Shown piece after piece: positions 10,902-21,100 of a stretch of 64,000 nucleotides of DNA. A model generated the notes under the pieces. It saw only the letters and a list, made by a program, of their open reading frames with translations. It ran no database searches and was not told where the DNA came from. Position 1 is the first letter of the stretch. Each line of letters begins with the position of its first letter. This DNA is from Pelobacter sp. (GTDB lineage Bacteria > Desulfobacterota > Desulfuromonadia > Geobacterales > Pseudopelobacteraceae), in contig JAVBXN010000016.1 of assembly GCA_030824515.1 (NCBI GenBank), positions 1 through 64,000 on the forward strand. The letters are read 5' to 3'. Both the position numbers and the translations under genes were made by a program.

Positions 10902-11804
10902 TCAGGGCAACAAGGCGCTTCGAACCGGCCAGAGAAGACCCCTAAATGCGGTAGGGCCAGTAGCTGCCTTTTTTCTGGGATTCAAAACTCCGTTCACGAT
11001 ATTGATGGTTAAAGCCATGTCAGGATCTACCGTATCTTGACTGACCGTCCAGTAGTTATCTGTGGTTGAACCCGAAAAACCCTGCAAATTGCCGCCACCT
11101 ATCGCTTCCGGGCCGGTCATGAGAGACTGCATTTCTCTGACAGACGGAACCCGCCAGTCATTGAGCCTTGAACCATCAGTCAGCCCGTTGCTGCCATTTT
11201 GTAATTCGCCACAATATCTGAAGATATCTATCTGTGACGGAACACCAATGATCATGATCGTTGTGCAATCAAACTGAGACACACAATTGTTCAAACCGAT
11301 CGTTACAAAGACTCGGTTGTCAGTTGGCAAGGTTTTTTTCCATACCAGCCCGGTAGTCGTATCGGTGATCGTGCCGTCTGCGTTGTCATACCAGCGTCCT
11401 CCCGGGCTGAAAGAGCCGCCGGCCTTGAGAATAACGCCGCCGAGACGGGTGCCGATTTGCAGGCCCCACTTTCCTGATTGAAGGCCCCAGTAGGTTTTTC
11501 CAGACAGTACATGCTCGGGGCCGGCACCGGCAGTGTCGTCTATAACCGGCGCTTTATTCATGATCTCGTTGAGGTTATGCATGGTGCTGCCGGGTGATGC
11601 CGCAGGTTCTGTAAACGGCCCGCTGCGTTTCAAGACGGTAGCGCCGGTGTCGAGCCGATTGTAAAGATCTCCAAGCGTGAACATGGCGCTGCCGGACTCG
11701 GTCGGGCCGGCGGGAGCATTGAGGTCGCCCGCCCGGGTCAACGAAGCGGCTGACAAAATGATGACCGACAGAAACAGACTGACTCTGATGGCTATTTTCT
11801 TCAT
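10902..11804 (-). CDS. Exported DUF1566 (Lcl-type) domain protein
   Basis: 300 residues. Signal peptide (1 to about 25); a low-complexity stretch; then a C-terminal DUF1566-type domain with hallmark strings RWYDNADGTITDTTTGLVW (near 135-153), LNDWRVPSVREMQSL and a terminal GLLWPVR. This C-type-lectin-related fold recurs in exported proteins of Geobacter and other environmental bacteria; function unknown. ATG 11804 follows AAGGGGAAG. It sits between two BNR-cassette genes on the same strand but does not carry the cassette itself. Confidence 0.8.
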   Translation of the reverse strand: MKKIAIRVSLFLSVIILSAASLTRAGDLNAPAGPTESGSAMFTLGDLYNRLDTGATVLKRSGPFTEPAASPGSTMHNLNEIMNKAPVIDDTAGAGPEHVLSGKTYWGLQSGKWGLQIGTRLGGVILKAGGSFSPGGRWYDNADGTITDTTTGLVWKKTLPTDNRVFVTIGLNNCVSQFDCTTIMIIGVPSQIDIFRYCGELQNGSNGLTDGSRLNDWRVPSVREMQSLMTGPEAIGGGNLQGFSGSTTDNYWTVSQDTVDPDMALTINIVNGVLNPRKKAATGPTAFRGLLWPVRSALLP

Positions 11805-11847
11805 GGTTTCTTCCCCTTAGCTATTTTTCATCAGTACGGCATTTGCT

Positions 11848-14800
11848 TTAATTCGGCAGCCCGTTATTCATCGCCGTCCACGACCCGCAGCCATCCTCAC
11901 TGACAAACACCCCGTCCTCTGTCCCGGCGTAGAGATAGCCGCTGCCATCAATCTGCAATGACAGGATGTTCAGGTTCGCCGGCTGGCCGCTGCAACTGAT
12001 CCAGCTTGCGCCGCTGTCACTGCTCCTGTAGACGCCGCTGCCATAGATGGCGGCGTAGAGATTTGTCGCACCCTTCACAATCCCCTTTACCCGGCTGTTG
12101 GCCGGAAGACCGCTACTTTTGTCTTCCCAGTTGCCCGTATCTACCTTTTTCCAGACCCCAAGGCCGTCCAGCCCGGCATAAAGGCTGCTGCCATCAACAG
12201 TAATCACCACTGGCGGTTTTGCAGCATCCACTGTCAGCCCGCTGTTGACGGCGCTCCAGGATGTGCAGCCGTTTGTGCTTGTAAAGATTCCACCCTCGGT
12301 TCCTGCATAGAGAATTCCTGCCGGATCAATTGCCAGCGAGAATGCATAGAAGCTCGCGGCAGCTCCGTTTGTGCAGGCGCTCCAGCTTGCGCCGCTGTCG
12401 CTGCTCTTCCAGATACCGCTGCCGTAGGTGACTGTATAGAGGGATCCCGGAGTCGTCGGATTGAATAGAAGTGCCTTGACACGGAGGTTGCCCGGCTGTA
12501 CTGCCAGTTTTGTCCAGCTTGCGCCGCTGTCTGTGCTTTTATGGATGCCTTCACCGTCGATGGCCGCATATAGGGTTGCAGGGGCTGCCGTATCGAAAAC
12601 AATGGAAGTGACATTGCTGCTCTGATCCTTGTTGATACTGAAACTCTGCGTCACCTGTGGCGCAGCGCCGTAGGAGCTGTTGCCAGCCTGATTGGCGGCG
12701 ATGGTGCAGGTTCCGGCGGCAATGGCGGTGACTGTGGAGCCGCTGATGGTGCAGATTGAGGGGGTAAGGGAGCTGAAGATGACCGGATTGCCGGACGGGC
12801 CGCCAGTGGCGCTGACCGTGCCGGTTGTGCCGGTGATGATATCCGGCGCCGGGCCGAAGCTGATGCTCTGGCATGGCAGGGTGCTGAAGTTCTGATCCCC
12901 GCTGACGCTTGTACCGACAGCATTTGTGGCCTTAAGCCGGTAGTGGTAGGTGGTGGCGCAGGCCTGTAGTCCGGTGAGAGTTGCCGTGACCGGAGTCATG
13001 CCGCTTCCCGCGGTTATGGTTGCCGGTGTGGCCGTAGTGCTCATGCCGTATCCGCTGGTCAGGCCGTATTCGACGCTGACAGTAGTATCAGCCATGTTGT
13101 CGTTGACCGAGCCGGAGATGACTGCCCCTGTGGCGCCGGGTACAGCACTGGCTGCCAGGGTGAAGCCGGTTGCACTGTTAGTGAAGATGCTGCTGACTTC
13201 GCTGGCGCTCAAAACCCTGTTAAAGAGCCCCACCTCGTCAATCCCCCCTTTGAAGTAGTAGCTGGCATCGCTGCGCCCGCCAAAGACAAGGGGTGCTGTG
13301 GCAGTGGTCAGATCGGCTGCTCCGCTGATACTGCTGCGGCTGGCCACAAGGGCGCCGTTCATGTAGATCTTTGCCTCGCCGCTGCCGTAGGTGACAGCGA
13401 TATGGTTCCACCCCGTCTGGATGGCATTGGCAGGCGAGTCAACATAGCTGGACGGATATCCGGCCGGGATGAAGCGGATGGAATTATTGCTGCCGGTATG
13501 TATCTCGAAGCGCTCAACCCCTTTTCCCATCAGAAACTGGATATTGCCTGTGCCGATATCTCCCCAGTTGAACCAGGCGCTGGCGCTATACTGCGCCGGA
13601 TGGAGGGAGGATGAGTCGGGGATGCTGACATAGCCGCCAGCAGTGCCATCGAAACTGAACCCCTGCCCGGCGTAACCGGCGGCATAGGTTGCGCTTCCCT
13701 GCAGAGCGCCGTTGTTGCCGCTAATGCTGTCAACTGCGTTGCCACCTCCCGCCCACATGGAGATCAGTCCGGGGAAGTTGGTATAGGCAAAAGCCGGCTT
13801 GCCGCTGACCGGAAAGCTTTGGCTCACCTGTAAAGCCGGGGCATAGCTGCCGTTCCCCGTCTGGTCGGCGGCGATGGTGCAGGTTCCGGCAGTAACAGCA
13901 GTAACTGTCGCGCCGCTGACAGTGCAGACTGACGGGGTCAGGGAGCTGAAGGTGACCGCCAGGCCGGAAGTGGCCGTGGCGCTCACCGTGCCGTTCGCGC
14001 CACCCACTGCCATAGCTGGCGCCGCGCCAAAGCTGATGGTCTGCGGGATCAGCCCCGGATTCAGCGACGCCACCTTGACATGATCTCCCACCATTGCCGG
14101 CCCCACCATGTCCGGCACGACCAGGTAAAGATCCCAGTTGCCGTACTCCACCGTAACCGTTTGGCTGCCGTAGGGAGGCAGGGTGTAGCGGTGCTCAGTG
14201 CCGGCCCCGTTCCTCAGCACCGCCGTGTGGGCCGCATCGTCGTTGTTTCGCAGCAGGAAATCGCTCGTGGCAACGGTGGAAGAGACAGGCGCGGCGGTGA
14301 CCAGATAACGGTCGGCCCAGAAGACGCCACCAAGGGGAGAAAGGATCATGAACGGCGCGCTGTTGTAGGAAAACTGCGCCTCGGCCAGGGCGGTGGCGAT
14401 CAACTTGCGGGATCTGGCCGGGATGGTAACGCTGAAAATGTCGCTCCCCGCCATAACGTCAAGAGTAATCGGCGCGGAGTTGTCGTTGTAGAGGGTATAA
14501 ATCTGGCCGACGCCACCGGGATTGCCAAGGGCGTAGCCTCGAACCAATGAGGACGGGGACTGGGGTTCGGAGCAGAGCCGGTCGTTGGTGAGAATCTGCT
14601 CGAACAACGTGTAGTTGTAATAGAAGGCAGCGATGCTCCCCTTGCCGACAAAGACCTGCTGAACCTGAAAGCTGCCGATGACGACGCTGCCGTGATCGGT
14701 TCCGGCAGTGTAGTCAAGGGTGACGTCGTAATTGTTCCAATTCTTCATGTCAAAAGTGGCCAGGGTCGCGCTGTCGGAACAGGTGGGCACGTTATGGATG

Positions 14801-15276
14801 TTGGCGGTGGGAAAGCTGGCATTATCGGGTTCGAGATTATAGTTGGATCTGACCGTGGAGGTGAACGGGACAAAGGTGACGTCATTGCCGTACCAGGTGG
14901 TGCCGCTACAGACCACCTTGGTGCGGTAATGGAGCGACTGGTCGCTGCCGTCGGTCACCCAGGTGAAGTACATCTGGCTGCTGACCGCCACGCTACTCGT
15001 GCCGGACACCGTGCCGTATGACGCGCTGCTGCCGTAGGCGGTGGTGGGGCCGTAGTCGAAGCTGACCGTGCAGCTGTCGCCGTTGGGGTTCACCAGGCCG
15101 TTCAGCATCCCCTTGGTGGGAAGGGTCAATACGCTGCTCGCTGAGGCGCGGTACGGCGCGCCGTTGGCCACCAGACCGCTCGGCTTGAGGGTGCCGACGG
15201 TTGGCGCAGCAGCATAGGCATGGAAGGGGGCAAGGAGTAGAAGCAGGAATAGCAAAAGTATTCGATTGGTTTTCAT
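11848..15276 (-). CDS. Large exported protein: LamG, Fn3-like modules and C-terminal BNR propeller cassette
   Basis: 1,142 residues. Signal peptide (about 1-23); an N-terminal region of about 380 residues of unrecognised beta-rich sequence; a short Ser/Thr-Val module (SFGAAPAMAVGGANGTVSAT) repeated later near 815; a LamG/concanavalin-like domain (about 500-710, with DEVGLFNRVLSASEV near its end); a fibronectin-like module; then BNR-type blades (about 880-1142) ending WTAMNNGLPN. LamG domains bind carbohydrate or protein; here with a propeller this suggests surface binding. Nucleotides 12382-12590 are almost identical to part of the decayed copy at 22262, showing recent exchange. No anchor or sorting signal was recognised. 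Confidence 0.8.
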   Translation of the reverse strand: MKTNRILLLFLLLLLAPFHAYAAAPTVGTLKPSGLVANGAPYRASASSVLTLPTKGMLNGLVNPNGDSCTVSFDYGPTTAYGSSASYGTVSGTSSVAVSSQMYFTWVTDGSDQSLHYRTKVVCSGTTWYGNDVTFVPFTSTVRSNYNLEPDNASFPTANIHNVPTCSDSATLATFDMKNWNNYDVTLDYTAGTDHGSVVIGSFQVQQVFVGKGSIAAFYYNYTLFEQILTNDRLCSEPQSPSSLVRGYALGNPGGVGQIYTLYNDNSAPITLDVMAGSDIFSVTIPARSRKLIATALAEAQFSYNSAPFMILSPLGGVFWADRYLVTAAPVSSTVATSDFLLRNNDDAAHTAVLRNGAGTEHRYTLPPYGSQTVTVEYGNWDLYLVVPDMVGPAMVGDHVKVASLNPGLIPQTISFGAAPAMAVGGANGTVSATATSGLAVTFSSLTPSVCTVSGATVTAVTAGTCTIAADQTGNGSYAPALQVSQSFPVSGKPAFAYTNFPGLISMWAGGGNAVDSISGNNGALQGSATYAAGYAGQGFSFDGTAGGYVSIPDSSSLHPAQYSASAWFNWGDIGTGNIQFLMGKGVERFEIHTGSNNSIRFIPAGYPSSYVDSPANAIQTGWNHIAVTYGSGEAKIYMNGALVASRSSISGAADLTTATAPLVFGGRSDASYYFKGGIDEVGLFNRVLSASEVSSIFTNSATGFTLAASAVPGATGAVISGSVNDNMADTTVSVEYGLTSGYGMSTTATPATITAGSGMTPVTATLTGLQACATTYHYRLKATNAVGTSVSGDQNFSTLPCQSISFGPAPDIITGTTGTVSATGGPSGNPVIFSSLTPSICTISGSTVTAIAAGTCTIAANQAGNSSYGAAPQVTQSFSINKDQSSNVTSIVFDTAAPATLYAAIDGEGIHKSTDSGASWTKLAVQPGNLRVKALLFNPTTPGSLYTVTYGSGIWKSSDSGASWSACTNGAAASFYAFSLAIDPAGILYAGTEGGIFTSTNGCTSWSAVNSGLTVDAAKPPVVITVDGSSLYAGLDGLGVWKKVDTGNWEDKSSGLPANSRVKGIVKGATNLYAAIYGSGVYRSSDSGASWISCSGQPANLNILSLQIDGSGYLYAGTEDGVFVSEDGCGSWTAMNNGLPN

Positions 15277-15541
15277 GGAGAGTATCCCCGCTCAGTAGCT
15301 GGATAAATTCATAGCGATTAATGGCGACTGTCAGTTTCTATAGGTCTTGCCGCGAACGGATAAACTAGCACATGGCTATATAGCTGCCATTCTTAATTAA
15401 ATTCAATGACAATTTCCACACGGATTTGCACCCTGTACCATTCAAACCTCAGAGGTTTCCAAACTTCTGAGGTTTCTGTTGAAATAAATGTTTAAACCTA
15501 GCTCGGCAGTTGGCAGCTTCCTTAATTCGCGTGACTGCTCT
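15277..15541. other. Spacer with terminator hairpin
   Basis: 265 bp, more AT-rich than its flanks. Apart from the hairpin at 15444-15475 it holds no recognisable gene. It contains the 3' flank of the GLUG protein gene and the upstream region of the LamG protein gene. Confidence 0.5.
15444..15475 (-). terminator. Probable intrinsic terminator downstream of the GLUG protein gene
   Basis: A perfect 10-bp stem (15444-15453 with 15466-15475) with a 12-nt loop. It lies 67 bp past the stop of 15542-18046. The following T-tract on the minus strand is short, so efficiency is uncertain. Confidence 0.55.
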
Positions 15542-18046
15542 CTACGGTAACCCGTCATTCATCCCTGTCCACGTACCGCAGCCATCCCCGCTGGCATAAA
15601 TCCCGTTCTCCGTCCCGGCATAAATCTTGCCAGCCCCATCAATCTCAAGCGACAGAACGTTCAGATTGCCGGGCTGGGTGGCACAGACGCTCCAGCTGAC
15701 GGCATTGTCACTGCTCTTGAAGACACCGTCGCCGTAGGTGGCGGCAAAGAGCACCCCTGCACTGCTGCGCGCCAGCACCTTTACCCGCAGGTTGGTGAGA
15801 TTGTTCGGGGCAGTGCCGTTGGCAACCGTCCATGAAGCGCCGTCATCCGGGCTTTTATAGACCCCTTCCGTGTCAATGGCCGCAAAAAGGGTGGCCGGGT
15901 TTGTTGACTGGTCGATAACCATGCTGGCGGCTGCCTTGGGTATGGCTACGCAGGCCGACTGGCCTGATGCTGACTGCACTGTTCCGGCCGGGCAGGCTGT
16001 GCAGCTGAATGCGCCGGTGTTGGACTGGTAGGTTCCGGAAGAGCAGGCTGTCAGAGTCGTTGCCCCCGTATCAGGAACAAAATATCCGACCGGAGCCGCG
16101 ATACACGATGCCTGGCCCGGCGTACTCTGGTATTGGCCGGGAAGGCATTGATTGCACTCTATCTGTGAGGGTAGACTCTGATATGTGCCTGCTGAGCAGA
16201 GGGTTGGCGTGGTGGCTCCCGTTATGTTGACATAGGTTCCGGCTGGTGCCTGGATGCAGGAGGATTGCCCGGTGGCATTTTGATAGGTGGCCAGATCGCA
16301 GCTTTTGCAGGTGCTCTGGCCGGTAAGATCCTGATAGCTGCCGGCAGCGCAGGCTGTCGGCGCGGCGGCACCTGCCGGGGCAAAAAAGCCAACCGGTGCC
16401 GGGATGCAGGACGTTTGCGACCCGCCAGGCTGGTAGCTACCGGCGGCGCAGGGGGCGCAGGCGGAGCCGTTGTCATAGTTCCCCGGGGTGCAGTTCCTGA
16501 TATAGACATCATTCCGGGAAAAGAGCCGCAGCAGCGGATAGGTGATGCCATCGACGATGCGCCAGTCCGAACTGGAGCCAGCGGCTTCAGAGATATCCCA
16601 GCCGCTGAAGGTGGCGAGGCTCTTCATCTGCGACGTCGTCTTGCCGGTGCCGCCCGAGCTTGTGGCAGCTCCAGAACTCTGGGTATCCCAGAAGCTGTCG
16701 GTTATGCTGCCGCTGTTTGCACAGATCAAACCGCAAGGGGTTGCCCCTGAAACCGGGCTGGTGCTGTAGCTGTAGCTGATGCTGCCGCCGGTATTTCTCC
16801 CCACCAGACCACCGGAATACGGGTAAAGTATCACCGAAGAGGTTGACATGGTTTTGGTCGTCACCGGGCCGCTGCTGTAGCTATTGGTGATGCCGCCATT
16901 GATAAAATCACCCACCAGTCCGCCGGAAGCCGCTGCAGCGTTGCCTGCTGAAGCAGAGAATGCCGTGGATGAACCGCTGCTGTAACAGTTGCTGATGCTG
17001 CCGTTCGAGGAAACACCAACCAGACCACCTGAATAGGCAAAGGGAGGGATCACACCGGTTGCGTATGAAAAAGCGGTGACCGCTGCACTGCTGTAGCTGC
17101 CGCTAATGCTGCCGCCGTCCAGATACCCCACCAGACCGCCGACGTAAACAGCATAGGTTGAAGTACCAGTAACTGTGCCGCTGCTGTAGCAGTTGTTGAT
17201 GCTGCCGCCGGACATGGCTCCCACCAGTCCGCCGATATTGTAACCATCGTACATGGAGGAAAAAATCGAGATATTCACCCCAACATTACGCAACAGAGCG
17301 CCAGAGGTATCGCCGAAAAGACCGCCAGCGCCATAGGCGCTGTGTCTGGTGACATGCAACCGGTTGATACTGTGCCCAAGGCCATCGAATACTCCACTGA
17401 AACCGGTCGGCGATTTCCCGAGCGGAGTGAAACCGGCACCAAAGTTCCACCCCCAGGTTGTTGCTGCATCGATATTGGCGCCCAGAGCGTATTTGCCCGA
17501 AAGTGCACCTTTGATCCCCTGGAGAGTGCCATCATTACTGCTTGTGGCACTGCCAAGGGAGGTGATGACGGTGTAGGGAGAGCCGTTGATGGTGAGTGCG
17601 CCGCTGGCGCTGTAGTCAACCCTGCCGCCAAAGCCGCCGCCAGGTGCGAAGCCGCAGAGCGGCGTGCCGGTCATGTTCAGGCTGGCGCTGCCGGTAGCGG
17701 TCATGACGCCATTAATCTGGATATTACGGCTGGCGGTAAAGGTCAGGGTGTTGCCGATCCAGCTGATCGGCGCGGCAATGGTGATGTCGCCGTTTTCCGT
17801 GCCGCTGCTGCCGACATCAACCGTTGCGCCGCCGCCCGACAGCCTGCTCTGCAGCTCTGCTACGCTGACGGTTGCACCGCTGGCGCTGGCTGTCCAGACA
17901 TCCGGGGTTGCACCGGACCAGGAACCGCCACTGCTTGCCCCGCTGGAGATGGTGACGTTGAAGCCTGCCACCACCGGCACCGCCGAAAACATCAGAAACA
18001 ATAAAGCTGTTACGGATACCGCTGTAAAGCTTTTCCACGGATTCAT
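15542..18046 (-). CDS. Exported GLUG-repeat / Cys-rich repeat protein with C-terminal BNR propeller cassette
   Basis: 834 residues. Signal peptide (about 1-28); a beta-rich N-terminus typical of right-handed-helix proteins; at least five GLUG motifs (GGLVG followed by I-x-N/S-x-Y-S, about 245-460); a Cys-rich section of about 200 residues with repeated GTYQ-x-x-x-C units resembling ephrin-receptor/TNFR-like modules (about 520-715); then BNR-type blades ending WTGMNDGLP. The many Cys suggest an oxidising extracellular location. ATG 18046 follows GCAGGAGG. GLUG proteins are often large adhesins or beta-helix surface proteins; that role is inferred here. Confidence 0.8.
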   Translation of the reverse strand: MNPWKSFTAVSVTALLFLMFSAVPVVAGFNVTISSGASSGGSWSGATPDVWTASASGATVSVAELQSRLSGGGATVDVGSSGTENGDITIAAPISWIGNTLTFTASRNIQINGVMTATGSASLNMTGTPLCGFAPGGGFGGRVDYSASGALTINGSPYTVITSLGSATSSNDGTLQGIKGALSGKYALGANIDAATTWGWNFGAGFTPLGKSPTGFSGVFDGLGHSINRLHVTRHSAYGAGGLFGDTSGALLRNVGVNISIFSSMYDGYNIGGLVGAMSGGSINNCYSSGTVTGTSTYAVYVGGLVGYLDGGSISGSYSSAAVTAFSYATGVIPPFAYSGGLVGVSSNGSISNCYSSGSSTAFSASAGNAAAASGGLVGDFINGGITNSYSSGPVTTKTMSTSSVILYPYSGGLVGRNTGGSISYSYSTSPVSGATPCGLICANSGSITDSFWDTQSSGAATSSGGTGKTTSQMKSLATFSGWDISEAAGSSSDWRIVDGITYPLLRLFSRNDVYIRNCTPGNYDNGSACAPCAAGSYQPGGSQTSCIPAPVGFFAPAGAAAPTACAAGSYQDLTGQSTCKSCDLATYQNATGQSSCIQAPAGTYVNITGATTPTLCSAGTYQSLPSQIECNQCLPGQYQSTPGQASCIAAPVGYFVPDTGATTLTACSSGTYQSNTGAFSCTACPAGTVQSASGQSACVAIPKAAASMVIDQSTNPATLFAAIDTEGVYKSPDDGASWTVANGTAPNNLTNLRVKVLARSSAGVLFAATYGDGVFKSSDNAVSWSVCATQPGNLNVLSLEIDGAGKIYAGTENGIYASGDGCGTWTGMNDGLP

Positions 18047-18103
18047 GTTAATCCTCCTGCATCTTTCTTTGACATTCCTTCAGCCTTAAGCCTTAAGCCT
18101 GCC

Positions 18104-21100
18104 TCACGGCAACCCGCCATTCATCGCCGTCCACGACCCGCAGCCATCCGCACTGACAAACACCCCGCCTTCCGTCCCCGCGTAGAGCTTGCCGGTTCCG
18201 TCGATCACCAGCGAAATCAGGTTCAGATTGGTCAGGCCGGTGACAGCGCACGCAGCCCAGCTATCACCGCTGTTCACGCTCTTGAAAACACCATTGCCGT
18301 AGCTGGCGGCATAGAGGGTTGTACTGTCCCCCGCCTTGAAGGCCAGCGCCTTGATGCGCAGGTTTGTCGGCTGAACGGTGGCGGCTGTCCAGTTGGCTCC
18401 GCTGTCAACGCTGCGAAACACCCCTGCCCCATCCAGTCCGGCAAAAAGGGTAGTGGCGCTGTTAGGATCAATGACAATGCTGTTGGCTGAAACCGTTCCG
18501 TTGCCGGACAAGGTGACGGTATGGGGGCTTCCTGAGGCGTTGGAGGTGACACTGATAGCGGCGCTTTTCGTACCTGCGGACGTGGGGTTGAAGGAAATCG
18601 CCATGGTGCAACTGGCACCGGCGCTGATTGTGGCGACGTTGGCGCAGGTTCCGGTCAGACTGAAGTTGTCCTGGTCGGTCCCGGTTTTGGTGATGGTGTC
18701 GATGGTCACCGCTCCGTTGCTGGTGTTGGTAAAGACCGCTTCGCGGGTATCACTGCCTGTCCCCGTGGTGATGCCGCCGAAGTTGATGGCTGTGGTGCTC
18801 AAGGCCGCTGTCGGTTGGACCATGGTGGCAAGGGGGGTGACGGTATTGCTGTTGCCGGTGCTGTCATTGACACCGGTCACGGAGATGACCACCGGCTGCC
18901 CCGGCCGGCCGGTGGGGGTAATCAGCACGGTCCAGACGAGGTTCGGCGTGACATTTGCCAAGCTGGAAGCGGTACCATTGCTGACTGTAATGTTAGCCAG
19001 GCTCAGCCCGGTCACCGCCTTGTCGAAGCTGATGGTAACGGTGAAGGGGGCGTTGACCGTTGTCCCTCCGCCGGTGATGGTGGCGTTGGGGCTGGTGTTG
19101 TCGTAGCTTATGACAAGGGGCGTGGCAGCGGTGTTGTCGTTCCCTGCCGCATCCTTACCGGCGCCGGCTGCCACTTTGACCGTTACCGACGCTCCGGTCG
19201 GGGTGACGCTGAAACTGTAGTCGGTGTCGCTACCGGAGAAGCTGCCGATTGTGCCGTTTGTGACGGAAACCTTGCTGCTGTCAAATCCGGTCACCGGTTC
19301 GCTGAAAGTGGCGGTGACAGTAAACGGCTGATTGGTTGGACTTATTGCCGTCGTGGCAAGCGTTACCGTGGGGGAGGTACTGTCCTGTCCCACCAGAAAC
19401 CAGTAGGCGGTCATGTTGCCGATCAGCGGGCTGCTGCCAAAGCCGGTATTGATCGAGGTGGCGGCCTGGCCGTCGGCGGCAAAGGCGTAGAGGATATGCT
19501 CGCCGGGGGTAAGCGCCGGAGTGCGGTTAATTCCGGCAGAATTAAATGACTGCCACTGCCCCTGCCAGGTGTCGGCCTGGTAGTAGGTCGCTACGGTATA
19601 ACCGTAAAAGGTTGACAACATGGTGAAGGTTGGCGTCAAGTCGCTGCTCTGATTACCCGCAAGCGGGGTTATCGCTGTGATAAGGCTGTTGCCCATGACT
19701 TGCTGTTCGGTTGCCACCGTGACGCTGCTGCTGCCGCTATTAGCTACGTAGATCTTGCCGGTCACAGGGTTCACGACAACGGCCTGTGGTCCGACTCCCG
19801 ATGTCGTTACAGTGGAGATCGTATTGGTGGCGCCGTCGATCATACTGACGCGGTCGTCGCTGAAAGAGGCAACATAGATCTTGTTGGTCGCAGGGTTCAC
19901 GGCGAGTGACAGCGCTCCGGATGCCGTAGTTGTTACTATGGCGGCTACATTGGTGGCGCCGTCGATCACCCTGACAGAGTTGTCGGTGAAACAGGCCACA
20001 TAGATCCTGTTAGTCACCGGGTTCACGGCTATTGCCTGGGGGCCGCTCCCCACTGTCACGGTTGTGGTGGCATTGCTGGTACCGTCGATGACCGTTACGG
20101 TGTTGTCGCCGGAATTGGCCACATAGACCTTGTTGGTCACCGGGTTCACCGCCACGGCATAGGGGTTTGTCCCGGCGGTAACAAAGGCGGTCGAGTTGGT
20201 GGCGCCGTCGATCACCGTAACGTTGTTGCCGTTATAATTCGCCACATAGATCCTGTTGGTGACCGGGTTCACGGCGATTGCCCTGGCACCGGACCCACTG
20301 GTTGTCACTGTGGTGGTCGCATTGGTGACTCCGTCGATTACCATGACGAGATTACCAGCGGGAAAAGCTGCATAGATCTTGTTGGTGACCGGGTTCACGA
20401 CGACTGCCTGGGGGCCGGTTCCCGACATGGTAACTATGGCAGCCGCATTGGTGGCGCCGTCGATTGTCCAGACAGAGTTGTCATTGAGACAGGTCACATA
20501 AACCTTGTTGGTCACCGGGTTCACGACGATTGACTGGGGACCGTTCCCAACTGTCACAGTGGTGGTGGCGTTGCCGGTGCCGTCGATCACCGTCACGTTG
20601 TTGCTACTGGAATTTGCCACATAGACTTTGTTGGTGACCTGGTTCACCGCCACGGCATAGGGAGTTGTCCCGGCTGTCACGGTGGCGGTCGTGTTGCCGG
20701 CGCCATCGATCACCGTGACGTTGTTGCTGTTCCTATTCACCACATAGACCTTGTTGGTCACCGGGTTCACAGCCACGGCATAGGGAATGTTCCCCACTGT
20801 TATAGTCGTGGTGGCGTTGCTGTCGCCGTCGATCGCCGTTACGTTGTTGCTGATGACATTCGCCACATAGACCCTGTTGGTGACCGTGTTCACCGCCACG
20901 ACAGAGGGATTCGTCCCGGCGTCGACAGTTGTGGTGGCGTTGGTGGCGCCGTCGATCACTGTCACGTTATTACTACCGGTATTCGCCACGTAGACCTTGT
21001 TGGTAACCGGGTTCACCGCCACGGCCCTGGGATTCGTCCCGGCGGCGACAGTTGTGGTGGCGTTGGTGGCGCCGTTGATCACTGTCACGTCATTGCTGCC

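Noticed and set aside
15277-15541. GEMM-type c-di-GMP/cGAMP riboswitch, common in Geobacter
   Set aside because: I looked for the conserved GEMM core in this and the other spacers upstream of surface-protein genes and saw no match; the hairpin here is a simple stem-loop.
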